From Cordia subcordata (taxonomy: Eukaryota; Streptophyta; Magnoliopsida; Boraginales; Cordiaceae), in assembly GCA_028554755.1 (NCBI GenBank), contig JAPTOF010000008.1, positions 10,558,001 to 10,622,000 on the forward strand: DNA of 64,000 bases. The letters are read 5' to 3'. The position numbers were made by a program, and so were the translations under genes. Below the pieces are notes generated by a model. The model was not told where the DNA came from. It saw only the letters and a list, made by a program, of their open reading frames with translations, and ran no database searches. Positions 24,301 to 35,810 of the stretch are shown here, piece by piece (within the stretch, counting starts at the first letter, position 1; each line of letters opens with the position of its first letter).

Positions 24301-27300
24301 CGTAATAAACATATTACTGGAACAAATTATGGTTAAACGTAGCCACGAGACAAGCCAAGACTGAAAATTTCGGCGACTCTGAGACACTGATATAGAGATA
24401 TACCACATCATACGTATACTAAAAGATAGAACATATACACACATTTTCAGTTTCCTCTTTGTAAACAAAACAAATAAGTTTGGTTCCGCTTATCACGGAC
24501 TTCAATGTTAATGTCATCCAAGTACCTTCATGATTTTACTTTACAGCACACTCAACCTCAATTAAGAAGGCAGTACCTTCAAAAGTTAATCCATGAAATA
24601 GAAAGACTGCATAAAGATGAGAACAGTTCACCAATTATGAAAAACATTATTATTATGGTGCTCAAACCCCAAGCTAACATCCGTATATACTATGATCATA
24701 ATACCGTAGGTGAATATGTACCACTTTACATCTGTGCTCAGCATTCAACTAATTGGTCAACAAGAAAGTTCTAAACAAATGGAGTTCTCGTAGTTACTAT
24801 ACTACACAGACCAAGGAAAGCTCAGTTTAGTCATGTAATTCTGGTAGGTACATATAATATGCTTCAAACAACAACACACATGAAGAAAGAACTAAAGAGA
24901 AATAAATGCATACCACTTCGGCTGTTCGAGCATTCGTTATGTCACCCTGAACTTGAATGACGCCTTCAATTGGGGCCATAGGCTGCAAGTCAATAGCCAC
25001 TATAAGTGGCAAATCGCTCTCCCTAGCAATTATGATAAAGAGGAAAGATTTTAATGCTTAAATTTGAGGTTGTTAAGAAGTATCAAGATTCTTAAATTAA
25101 GGAAATTCCAGAATTAGACTTGCATGAGAAAGCACCATGAACTGGTTGTAGAATAAGGAGATGCATTGATGAAATGAAAGTGAATGAATAACATTTCTTA
25201 TACATCATGAAGACTTGGCTACTATGAGTTGAGCTTGCATTAGTTAAGGATACCCGTCAGGTACCAACATAACTCTCTGCAAAAGAGAGACGTGAATTTT
25301 AAACCACTCTGAAATCCAACTCCAAGGGAACTATTCAAGTTAAGGTCCTAGTTCAGAGTCCCCTTTATCCTACTCGGCTCAAGTAGCAGAGATCAGCATA
25401 TTAAGATTATTATATTTCTCTGATCCCTCCCAACCTCTTTAACTGCGACACTGGGGGGGCCCAGCTTTTGGACACTTACAAGCGTCTTCTGTAAGTTTAA
25501 GAGTTTAAACTTACCTGTTTGGCTAATTTTTAAAGAGCTTCTAGATAAAAGCCAAAGTTAATAAAAGCTAAAAAAATCAGAAGCTCCAAACTAGAGCTTC
25601 TTGAAGAAGCTGTTTTTATATCACATGGAACGCTGTTTTTTGCTTCTTTCTCAAAAATGCCACTCCATATTTTTGGAAGCCCAACATTACTCTCAAAGCA
25701 ACCAAAAGCTCAATATCTAAATCACAAGATCAAACATCAACAGCTTTTGTTTAAAAATACTTCTACTCAGAGCTCCAGTGTTGAAAGTTCTATAGCTTGA
25801 CAACTAAAATTTCACAACTATTAACAGAGCCTTAAACTGTACTTGGATTCATGACCATTTTCATCAAGTTGTATAGTCACTATGTTGGCAAATTATTGCT
25901 AACACATCATACTGACCAAATTTGAAAAGTCTATAATAAGTCTATAACACTCAATATCACTAAAAACAAGTTGGTTGGCGCTGTTTAGGTGATTGCGGTG
26001 ATACTATAAATAAATAAGTTCCCAAGATGAACATGAGTCGCAACTTCCTTTCCCCATATGTATCTTAACATTGTCCTGCAACTTTCAGTTTGCAAATATA
26101 AGGAATTGTTGCTAGAGACTAATGCCTTACTCATACTTATAGTCTCTAAGAAAATGAACCAACTGTATAAGCATCTATATCATGAATTTAAGTACTAAAT
26201 GCAGTTATTATTGATATGTTATCTCCTCTTAATGTTATCCATTCAAAAATTTCTGTTTGCCATAGCCCCTTTGTCTTCCTCTAGATAAGCATAACGTTGA
26301 CAAGTGATTGTATCCTTTGAAGATGAAATTAACAATGCAAGGCAGGAATATCATTTGTGGACATGGAGGATAGCGCTGCTAAAGAATGAGAGTCAAATCA
26401 TGGCAAGAAATGAGTGCAACATTCTAATTTTTGGCATCATTGATGGTCTACCCATGCAAAGAAGCCCTATACTTTCATTAGCCACTTGCAAGTGCAAAAG
26501 AATAATTAATCATAAGTAAGTTAGTTATTAGTATCAATGTAAGTTTTATCACCCTTCATAACTACAAAATAAAACAAAAGCAGCAAAGATCACAATTTTA
26601 GCAGTTGTGACATGATTCAACTATTTTTAATCAAGAGAATATAAATCAAGCAAGAATTCTTACTTAGAATCAGGTGATAGCTTCACTGGGAGGTACAACT
26701 TCCGACTCAGAACCTATATGGAAGAGAGGAGAGATTAATTAAATTAGTGCACAAGGAATACTCTCAATTCTGAAAAGGGAGAATAGACAAACGAATTTCC
26801 TTCTTATCACAGAAAAGGTATATTTGCCAAACTCACATCTTTTTCTTTCAGTCACATATTTGTCAGATGTCAGTTAGCTGATATAGATTGATCTTGGGTG
26901 TGAGGAGTTACATAATGTACAAGAGAATTTCTGGGATTCAAATAGGGCACACAGATAGCTAAAAGACATATATGTCAATAATGCAGCCCAGAAACTTGTG
27001 CAATAAACAAACAAACCTTAAGCACCGTATAGAATTTAATTTGTTCTAAGCATCATATACCAAACAATGTTATGGAGTGTGCAGAGTTAAAGAACATTAT
27101 TTGACAGTTATTACTGAACGGGACTGTCCAAATATCCAATTCTGCAACATTATGATTCATATTGACCAATCAACAAGAGAAAACCAGAATCCAAGTTATG
27201 TTTTTGCTTTTGTTGAATAAAGCAAGCATTTTTTACTATCGTGATATACAAGAAAGCAACTGGCAGTAATTCATCTTAAACAACAAATTACAGTATTTAC

Positions 27301-28127
27301 ACAATGACAAAAACCAAACTCCACTATCCATTTGCAGGCTTCATATTTTCCTAACAGTCAGACATTGAACCGACCAATACAAAAATAATAATAAGGCAAA
27401 ATAACACGATCACAGGAAAGCAAATACCTGACTCCAGCTTCCAGGAGCCGCGCATAAATCCACAACATGCTTTACACCTGCAAATTAATATAAGCTACTG
27501 TATTATCCCAACTGAAAAAATAACCCCAAGGAAAAAAAAAAATCTCCATGCTAAAATTTGAAGTTACATTTAGTTTTATTTACTTTAGTCCCTCCGGGGT
27601 TACCTTAAGATAATTCATCAATGGAAAGCAGAAGTTTCACGTACTTAACATTTAACACGCACGTTCACTGTTCGACAAAATGTCAAACTAAAATTGAACC
27701 AAGCAGAACACTGAATCACTATAAGGAAACTGACAACTAAACAATCTTTCACTGATTATTCAATTTCCTTCATTTTCTTCTATAAATGTATTCAGTTTAC
27801 AAGCGAATATTTGGGGTCTGCATAATAACTTGAAAATTAAGCTGCAAGACAAACATTTCACGAGTATATTTATCGATTACCTTCGAAAATATTGAATTCT
27901 TCATCGATTTGAAGGAGCTTGAAAGCGCTCCGAGCACGCCATCCTTCTTCTTTTGCTTTGCGGTAGTATATATCCTGCAAATTTCCATTTTTGTTAAAAA
28001 TTAATAAATAAATAAATCAAATTTAAAAAAGAAAAAAAAAGAGGGAAAAAGAAAGATAATGAATGAATAGAAACTTAACAAGAATTAGTACATAGATTAC
28101 CCTTTTGTCTCTTGAAGCTTTTCCCAT
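21381..28127 (-). CDS. TRM7: TRM7/FTSJ1-type tRNA 2'-O-ribose methyltransferase (11 exons)
   Basis: Exons on the minus strand: 28127-28101, 27974-27881, 27477-27428, 26713-26664, 25022-24914, 24124-24064, 23974-23922, 23517-23425, 22182-22119, 21903-21796 and 21625-21381. All borders are GT-AG and the phases agree. The total is 954 nt, or 317 residues. The N-terminus [20 protein letters not shown] is typical of the Trm7 branch of the RrmJ/FtsJ fold. The SAM-binding motif is [13 protein letters not shown] (residues 45-57), with acidic D85. The catalytic K-D-K-E set reads K28 (RSAFKLLQ), D126 (VVCDGAP), K166 (FIAKIFRG) and E201 (SSIEAF). Known relatives methylate the ribose of nucleotides 32 and 34 in tRNA anticodon loops with partner proteins. 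The C-terminal tail after about residue 240 is the least conserved part. Confidence 0.93.
25450..25815. mobile_element. Possible non-autonomous DNA transposon in TRM7 intron 4
   Basis: A block with repeated 'agcttttggacacttac', 'gaagctcc' and 'agcttcttgaag' motifs, typical of dispersed plant MITE-like repeats. No clear terminal inverted repeat or target duplication was established, so confidence is low. Confidence 0.3.
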
Positions 28128-29190
28128 TTTTTTTTTTTTTTTTGAATATCAAACAATAACAAAATTAAAGTGGTTGCTGCTGCTTTCTTCTTGTTCTTCT
28201 TCTCCTTCTTATTTGACTGCGCGAAATGCTCGTTGGCGGCTCTTTTTGCTATTTCTATAGTTAGGCCGTCCTGCGACGTCGTTTTTGCTTTGTTTGGATT
28301 AGTTTTTCGTTTAAGGAATTAATGAGAATTAATTATAAAATTAGGCTTGATAATTTCTTGGGTTTTCAATGATTAACGTGTTTCTAAGACTTCTTCTTTT
28401 ATCCTCTTTTTGAAAAAAAAATTAACAAAAAAAAGAGGAGGGAGTGATAGAAATAAAAGAAAAAAAGGCGACGTAAAACGGGCTAGGTATTATTAGAGAT
28501 AATTTGACTTTTTTATCTTATTTTTCAAATGTCATAAGAATTATTTATGTATAGAAACACCTTCTTATTAATGTATTTCAATTAATTTTTATTAAAAGAT
28601 ATCTTTTTATTTCTTTTCATTCTTCAATCTAAATGAGAATTAAACAAATTATTTCCTCCTAATATTCTTTATTATTATTCTTTTCAATTTGAACGAGAGA
28701 ACCTATTTTATTTACTTTCTTCGAGAACCTGTTTTATTTCCTTTAATTTTTTTTTTGTCTACATTACTGTACAATCCTGAGGTAGTCGAATTGGGCAGGA
28801 AAAACACTATTTGCATCCCCAAGAAGAAGCGAAATGTCTCAATTTGTGCACCAAGCAAATTTGTATTGTCAATTGAATTCTAAACTTTTTATCCAATTTA
28901 TCCAACATCACTGTTTTCAAGAATCAAATGGTGTATGACGTATATATAATAACTCAAGATCAATTACTGATTAAAATACTTTAAGTTCGTGATAATAATA
29001 GCCGCGGACTCAAATTATTATAAAAAAACTATTCTAATACAAAATCAATGTGGGACGAAGCATTACAAGACCCATATAATAAATATCCCTAATGAACATT
29101 AACATGCTAGTTTGACAGTTCTATTCCGCCACAAACGTATATCATTCGTTAAGGAATTTACAACATCAAGAATCTTTTTCTGTCAAAATA
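28128..29190. other. TRM7 5' region and intergenic DNA
   Basis: The T-run directly upstream of the TRM7 start and the CTTCTTCTTGTTC-rich stretch are likely 5' leader. A short diverged fragment at about 29040-29075 (caatgtgggacgaagcatta) resembles the TRIM LTR sequences near 42.1 kb. No gene seen. Confidence 0.4.
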
Positions 29191-29194
29191 AACC

Positions 29195-30010
29195 AATTTA
29201 GGGGATTGATCTGGTGGATAACCAATTTAGGTCAAGTATTAGTCTTGGGCTCAGCTTCATATAACCATTGTCTCATTCAGACACAAATGATCCTAAAAGG
29301 TCTCTTTTCTTCCCTTGTTATTTTACTTCATATCTAAATGCCTTCAGTAAAACTATAAAGTTTTTTAGCTTTAAGTTGGCCCATCTTATATCAAAATCTC
29401 TACTACCCTACGAGGATCCTCTCATAACATTATAACGTTACGAGTGAAATCTAATAGTTTTGAACTGTTCAAATTAACTATACTAATAATTTATAATTAT
29501 TAAAACTTACTCATAACATTACGAGTCGGGATTCCATACTTCACTTAGTTATAGTTATCATTACCCATGTAGCACACATAGCCAAAAGGTCAGCCCAGAA
29601 CAGAACTGCCATGGTAGAGGAACAAAAGGAAGCCTAGTTTACAGAGTAATAATTGATGAATCCACTGTTTGTACATAACTTTTGTTGAAGAGATTTCCTC
29701 TCAAAAGAGAATCAAAATGAGGTCATTGCTGGTCAACATAAGTCAAATATAGAATCCAAGCTGCTCACTTTCTTTTGGCAAACATTTCCATTCATACACG
29801 AAGTAACTCTTTTCCATTTCTGCTGTGTGTGAAACTGACATAAAATATTACACTTGACCTTGACTTGCACTAGGAATCATAGACAACATTTGTCTTTGTA
29901 GCTGGCTTGACTAAATCAATCTTTCCTATGAGGGATAGATTCACACGAATTAATTAGTCACCAAGTCTTTATTAGATTGTGTTTACTGAACATTTTCCCT
30001 TGCTTTTCAT
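29195..30010 (-). pseudogene. NPF transporter relic D (exon 2 / intron 2 / upstream remnant)
   Basis: The block starting 'gattgatctggtggataa' matches intron 2 of gene A (32519 onward: gattgatctgatggataa). The block around 29570-29640 (cacatagccaaaaggtcagc, agaactgccatggtagagg) matches exon 2 of genes A and B. Most of the exon between is lost or replaced. Sequence at about 29800-30010 resembles the upstream flank of the cluster genes (ttgaccttgacttgcactag). It cannot encode a transporter and is best read as a decayed tandem copy. Confidence 0.75.
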
Positions 30011-30566
30011 TTTTCCGTGATGGAAAACTCTTTTATAAACTGTTCAAATTAAGGTGCTAAATTTCGAGATACATTACACAATCAAAAAATGCATAATTCA
30101 ACTTAGTTGAGTATAAAACTCAATAAGTTGAGCCATCACAAAGTGCATGCAACTAAAATCAATCAACTATTAACTTCTGATAAGATTACTGAAAAGAAAA
30201 GGGGGGCCCACGCTTATGTGAGGCCTATAGGGCCTTTTTCTGCTGGAGGAAACGAGCCGATCACTCTATTTTCTCCTATTTTGTTTGGGTCAAAAATAAC
30301 TCGAAAGACTTTGAGCTTGCAGGAACCAATTAACAAGCTTCTGCTATCAGCTATCTTAAGAGCTTTTCAAGAATAACTCAAGCTTAAAAGGCACAGGCTT
30401 TTTTCAAGTTTAGAAACAGAAATCACCTCAGCAAACCGAAAACGTAATTTCTACCGTTCAAGTACATTCTACAAATTATCAGACACGGAAAAATATATGA
30501 TACATATGAACAGTTACGACAAAATTTGCAACAATCAATACAAGAAACGCAACAAGATCATCAAAA

Positions 30567-33478
30567 CTAAATACCACAGACTCTACCAGACCCTCCATTT
30601 TCAAGCTGTTCCTCACCTGGCTGTGCCTCACCATCCAAAGCTGGTTCCGGTTTCCTGTACGGGAAAAAATAAGCCACCAATATGTAGACAAGAAGGTTTA
30701 CAGCACATAGTGCAGATAACGTCAAGAAGTAATTATCCAAGCGGCTCTTGTTTATAGTATCCTGGAACCAGTTTGGATTTCCTCCTCTCTCACTGATCTT
30801 ACCAACAACATAAGCCGATAAAACACTGGCCATGTATCCAAGACCAGATACTCCGCGGCTGAAATAATCGAGATACTTTTCCATTGATTTAGGAGACTGA
30901 TCACAGAAGAAGTCACTGACACCCTTATAAAAGAAAGAATCAAGGCCAGCAAGAAGCACAAACTGTGGAAGCACCCAAAATATATTCATAGGAATGGTCT
31001 CTTCGGGTTTTTCTATTAAACCATGAGATCTAATAACATCTAGTCTCCGAGCTTCCACTTTGGCGGCTGTTATACAACATAATGTTGCAAATATCATAGA
31101 TGCTGAAATGCCGACTGGTGGCGCATACTTTTCATGACCTAAATCCTTCAAGAATCTTCTTAGACCATCGTATATCCTGGAAAATATCGATTTTGCAAAA
31201 TCTTGCAGCAGTAGTAGGATAGGAAGAGGAACCTTCAATTTTCCTACCTTGCGACTCAAATGGTTGGCTTGCTCTTGGAAGTAAGTATTTCCAGCAGAAG
31301 AAACCAACCCACAGATTATAAACGTCAGCCACATAGGAATCATGTGGATGGCGATTTTGGTTTCCTCGACTTGTGTCACCGTACAAAGTCGCCATTCATT
31401 TGTCTCTTCATCTGGCAATCTGATGGCAGCTTTGTCTAAGCACCTGTACCCCAGAAGTAAGAAAATAATGAACCAGAGGAACTAATATTATACTCTTCCC
31501 AGCTAAAGATGACAATGTATTTTATCCAGGGCAAAATAACTCTATTATGAAAACAAATAAATGAGAGCCAATTGCCTAAGTTGGTCAGTTAAAAGACAGA
31601 CAACAATTTTCTGCAGTCATAATAATAAGCTAGACTTCTTAATCAGAAGAGTTTTAGAATAGGAAAAGAACTCATTCAATTCGGAGTGTACAAACATGAG
31701 TCAATGAACAAGAAATAGGTGTTTCGTACCTTAGTCTATCAGTATGGCGCAACCTGTCAGGCTTGCGTTCTTCATAAAGGTTGCTTGGGTTACTTGGAAG
31801 CTGTTGGAACAATTTTGAAGCAGAGGCCACAATGACTTTGAATGGATTCATTAATGGAATCCCTTCCGATTTTGGTCCATTTATTTTGTAAGAACATGAA
31901 CCACTCAAAAATGTAATTGCTGCCACCAAAGTGCAAATTGCTGGAATTCCGAACCGGATAGACCATGGTTTTATATATGGCAGAGCAATACCTCCAACCG
32001 CAGCAAAAAGTGCAATGAGAAGTTCTCTTTTTCTTGGTGGTCGCAACATTGTTTTCTTACCCTCTCCGCTAGTTGTTTTGCCGTGCTGTTCATCAAAGAA
32101 TGGCTTAAGAGTTACAATATGACCAGACATTCCTATAGCTATCAGTGCCAAGGCTGTGTAGAAGAGGCCCTTCTGTGTGTGACCGATGCATTCTGGCTTG
32201 TACTCGCTGCAAGTGCCAGTAGAATTGGAGAGAACGGGTGGTGTGGACATGGACAAAAAGCCCAGACCCTGCAGATAAGTTGGAATTAGGTCATGGTAGA
32301 GTCTTGGCTAAAACCATATGAATATCTAACAATGAGTAATAGTTGCTGCAACTTCATTTATAGCAAATTACAAGGCTGGATTAACTTGTTTTCTATCTAT
32401 AACATGGATCATTTTTCAATGTCACAATTAGACCAAATACAGGCCTTCTTTTGTCAAAATACGCTGAAATCAAACGTAAATCTCATCATTTCCCTCATGA
32501 ATCCAAACGAACTCTAGGATTGATCTGATGGATAATCAAGTATCAGTCTTGGTTTCAGCATCATATGATCATTGTCAAACTGAATCAAGTACAGATAATC
32601 TAGGAGGTCTCTTTTCTTCAGTTTCTTCTATTAATTCGTCTATCATGTCGTAGCCTATTTTCCCGTGTGTATCTGAAATGAATCCCAACGCATAAATAAG
32701 TGTCATGTGCGAAATGGCTTCAATACAACTCAAAATGCTAATAAGTGTCATGTGCGAAATGGCTTCAATACAACTCAAAATGCTTCTGAGCATTGTATTG
32801 GCCTATCTTATATTAAAATCTTCACTCCAAGTCAATCACACATCGCAGCATATAACACTAATGGGAATTAATTGTAGGAACCTTCATGCCAAATTAAGCA
32901 AGCAAGAAAGGAGAAACACCAAGAGACACACAAACTCACAATGCTAAAGGCAATACTGGAGAGTGCAAGAACTGTGTAGTTGCCGAGAAGAGTGTCCACA
33001 AGGTAAGCTATGCCTATTGGCAGAGTCAACACAATGCCACCCCAGATGTTCAATATTCCAGCCGCGTGAGTGATACTTAAATCCCATACTTCAGTTAGAT
33101 ATGTCATCAGTACCCACAATGCATACAGAGCCAAAAGGTCAGCCCAGATTAGAACTGCCACGGTAGAGAAACAAAAGCAACGCTCAGGGATATAGTAATA
33201 ATCTCATGAACCCACTTCTCAACTAAGTTTCCGAAAAGATTTTTGAGCGACCACTATGTGAGTAGTGTGTGGACCCCACGTGCATCAGAACTTGATCAGA
33301 AACACATGAGCATTTGCTTAGCTTTGACTAAGTTAAGTCCGGATTATTAGAGAATCTAATTGTTCTACAGACAGACACCACAAAAAATTAAACCAAAAGA
33401 AGAACTAAATTGTAAATTGTATCATATAGTCAAATGCTGGAAAAAAGAAGTTGGGTTACCCCTGATAGGAGTTGCCAT
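30567..33478 (-). CDS. NPF (NRT1/PTR family) transporter, gene A (4 exons)
   Basis: Exons: 33478-33460, 33154-32940, 32268-31730 and 31443-30567, GT-AG throughout. They total 1650 nt, or 549 residues, the normal length for this family of 12-helix proton-coupled transporters. The 19-nt first coding exon gives MATPIR. A split valine codon joins it to exon 2 ([20 protein letters not shown]). Other landmarks are [40 protein letters not shown], a central hydrophilic loop (about residues 210-285), then [46 protein letters not shown] and a C-terminal helix [14 protein letters not shown]. It resembles NPF5.5-like proteins; the substrate is not predictable. The usual ExxE(R/K) motif of helix 1 is absent. 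No inactivating change was seen. Confidence 0.9.
32700..32789 (+). repeat. 45-bp tandem duplication in intron 2 of NPF gene A
   Basis: Two copies of a 45-bp unit containing 'gtgtcatgtgcgaaatggct' lie side by side. Gene B has a single copy at the matching place (about 54912-54956), so the duplication is specific to A. Confidence 0.9.
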
Positions 33479-33894
33479 TTCTGATTAGACTTGTCACCTC
33501 AATCCCAGCAAAAGCAAATACCAAGATTAACCTGATTAATTAGCAAAGTTTAAATTATAGCAGAAAGATTTGCACCATCATATCGGTCAAATCAATTCAA
33601 ACAAGCCATAATAAATACAAATCCAATGTGTAAAGAAACTAAAAAGCTGCAGAATCAAGACCCAAGTCTTGATCCTCACTAACTTTACCTCATTAAAAGC
33701 AGACACTTCTAGCTCTTCAGACACACATAAACACACACTGTGCTGCTGAAGATGATCATATCATAAAGTGGAGCTTGAAGAGCAGAACTTCTACAGAAGA
33801 GAAGTCTTCAAAAGCGCGCACACACACATATATATAGAGCACCTGAGCTGCCCACTTGCATGGAACAAACTTTGGGATTCAGACAAAAACAGCC

Positions 33895-34055
33895 TCTTCG
33901 CTATTTCACGTGTGTGTGAAATGGCATAAATTATTAATAGTTGACCTTGACTTGCACTGGAAAACATATAGACAACCCCTTCGCCATTTCACGTGCGTGT
34001 GAAATGGCAATAGTTGACCTTGACTTGCACTGGAAAACATAGAGACAAGTCTATT
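33895..34055 (+). repeat. 83-bp tandem duplication with G-boxes upstream of NPF gene A
   Basis: Two units share 'gttgaccttgacttgcactg' and each has a short palindrome around CACGTG (33907-33912 and 33990-33995) within 'tttcacgtg..gtgtgaaatggc'. Gene B has one unit at about 56098-56160, and its core is GCATGTG rather than CACGTG. CACGTG is the G-box bound by bHLH and bZIP factors; function here is inferred. Confidence 0.75.
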
Positions 34056-34074
34056 AGGTGGCTTGAATTATTTA

Positions 34075-34235
34075 GGGCATGTTTAGATTGATTTTTTTAA
34101 GAAAAAAATTTTTAATTTGTAATAATTATTTAATTTAATTTTTAAAAAAATTAAATTTTTTAATTTTTAAAACAAAACTGTTTTTTAAAAATTGTTAAAA
34201 AAAAACTTCTGAAAAATACCAATACAAACGGGGCC
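34075..34235. mobile_element. Tourist-like MITE upstream of NPF gene A
   Basis: About 161 bp of AT-rich DNA with ends GGGCATGTTTAGATTG and, reversed, GGCCCCGTTTGTATTG, flanked by TTA on both sides. The matching flank of gene B (about 56184-56215) runs straight through without the insert, which supports a real insertion. TTA duplications and such ends fit PIF/Harbinger-derived MITEs. Confidence 0.6.
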
Positions 34236-34350
34236 TTACTCCCTCCTATAGTGCTTCAAGTCTTCGAATAATGTTTACTTGACATGTTTCCTCGAGGTGC
34301 TTCATTTATTTTCAAGGTGAGCCATAACCAATATTGTGAAGCATTAACCG

Positions 34351-34452
34351 GATATTATTATTATTATTGTTGTTGTTGTTGTTGTTGTTATTGCTGTTGT
34401 TGTTGTTATTATTGTTGTTATTACTGTTGTTGTTGTTATTATTGTTTTTGTT
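34351..34452 (+). repeat. TTA/TTG microsatellite
   Basis: A run of about 100 bp of tta, ttg and ctg trinucleotides (ttattattattattgttgtt...). Confidence 0.9.
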
Positions 34453-34938
34453 GTTCTTGATAGAGACTTCAAGTAATTAAAACTTCTTTTTTAAACAGGT
34501 TGAGATTCCATGAAAGCAAAGGTTACTTGAGAACAAAGGTTAGATTGATAGTAAAAGTTTAGAAAAATTTAATATATATATATATATAATGAGTCAGATT
34601 CAATAATAATAAATATTTGCACAATTTTTAGTAAGATTTCGTGATGATTAAATCGCCCCCATAATTTTTTATGTATAAAGCAAGATTTCAGACCCCCAGG
34701 AAAGGAGGAAAAAAAAAAAGAAGAAGAAGAAGAAGAAAACTTGGGCAATCATAAAAAGACAAGAATACGATACTCGAGGAGGTGGAAACAAATTTCATGT
34801 CCTGCTTGCATGGAAATAAAAATCAATCATCAATTACATACGACAAATGAAAAACAAATATCAATGGCGAATTAGGATTTAGGGAATTTGAGGCAATGAA
34901 TTTAAGCTTTATTAGCGAGTCGCCTCTCAACCTAATTT

Positions 34939-35201
34939 TTTTTTTTTTTAAAAAGGTTAACCAAAGGAGAACCCCTTTCCCACCTGGCCAGAGGCCCCTT
35001 AACCAGGCGGGAGGTAAATCGAGGGATGTGCGTGAGTGGCAGCCCGACCAGGGAGAGGACCAACGGGCGTGGAAATCCAGCAACAGCTCCCGCAATATTT
35101 CAGCGGAGTACTGCCGCCACACGGACTCGATCCCGCGTTGTCAGAGTGTCTCCACCCTAATCACCTGGCCACTTACCAACTCACCTATGCCCCTGGGGGC
35201 A
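34939..35201 (-). mobile_element. tRNA-derived SINE inside the LINE
   Basis: A 263-bp element flanked by the 16-bp duplication CCTCTCAACCTAATTT (34923-34938 and 35202-35217). On the minus strand it starts TGCCCCCAGGGGCATAGG. It has a box-A-like segment (TAGGTGAGTTGG) and a box B (GGATCGAGTCC, at 35123-35133), and it ends in an A-rich tail next to the left duplication. These are the hallmarks of an RNA polymerase III SINE copied by LINE machinery. Confidence 0.88.
35123..35133 (-). promoter_or_regulatory. SINE polymerase III box B
   Basis: GGATCGAGTCC on the minus strand is one base from the GGTTCGANTCC consensus. Confidence 0.75.
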
Positions 35202-35369
35202 CCTCTCAACCTAATTTGCTTGTTTCAAAAGTGCTTAAAGGGCTGTATTTTAAGAATTCAAGCGTTTGGGATGCAAATAAAAAAGTGAAAGGTTCATGGT
35301 GTTGGAATAGCCTTATCTAAGGGAAGGAATTTTGGAAGGAAAATTGGCAATGGAGAAACAATTAGATTA

Positions 35370-35739
35370 TATTGGGGAAAAATATGCAAACACGAAGAAT
35401 ACGAGAAGAAATAACGGACACAAGAAATTACGTGGTTCGACTTTGAAGCCTACGTCCACGAGCAGCAGAGAATAATTATATTACTAATCACTAATGCTAC
35501 AAGGCTCTCACTTTGGTTTCTCTCTCACCCCACATATCACAAGAGGTATGAACCTCTACACCCCATGGGGTACGACCCTAAGGCACCAAATACAATGTCC
35601 TAGCCCCTATTTATAGTACACAAGTATCCTAATCCGTATTCTACAAGGATAAGGAAACAGTATACTACTAGGAAAAGTAAACAGTATACTACAAGGAAAA
35701 GGACACATATTAATTATATAATACGGGCCACATTCAACA
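35370..35739 (-). repeat. 3' LTR of Copia A
   Basis: 370 bp, on the left because the element runs on the minus strand. On the + strand its outer end reads TATTGGGG, a TG-to-TA change. Confidence 0.93.
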
Positions 35740-35810
35740 AATCTCCACCTTGGCACGTATTCGCTCCAATCAATACACCATCATCCTTGCAGCCAACTGC
35801 CCCTAAGGGC

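Noticed and set aside
33470..33560. Longer NPF N-terminus reading [16 protein letters not shown]
   Set aside because: That frame has no ATG and its splice phase does not fit exon 2; MATPIR in the other frame fits in both genes.
35100..35201. A tRNA gene on the minus strand
   Set aside because: Box A/B-like sequences are present but there is no full cloverleaf, and the unit ends in an A-rich tail inside a 16-bp duplication, so it is a SINE.
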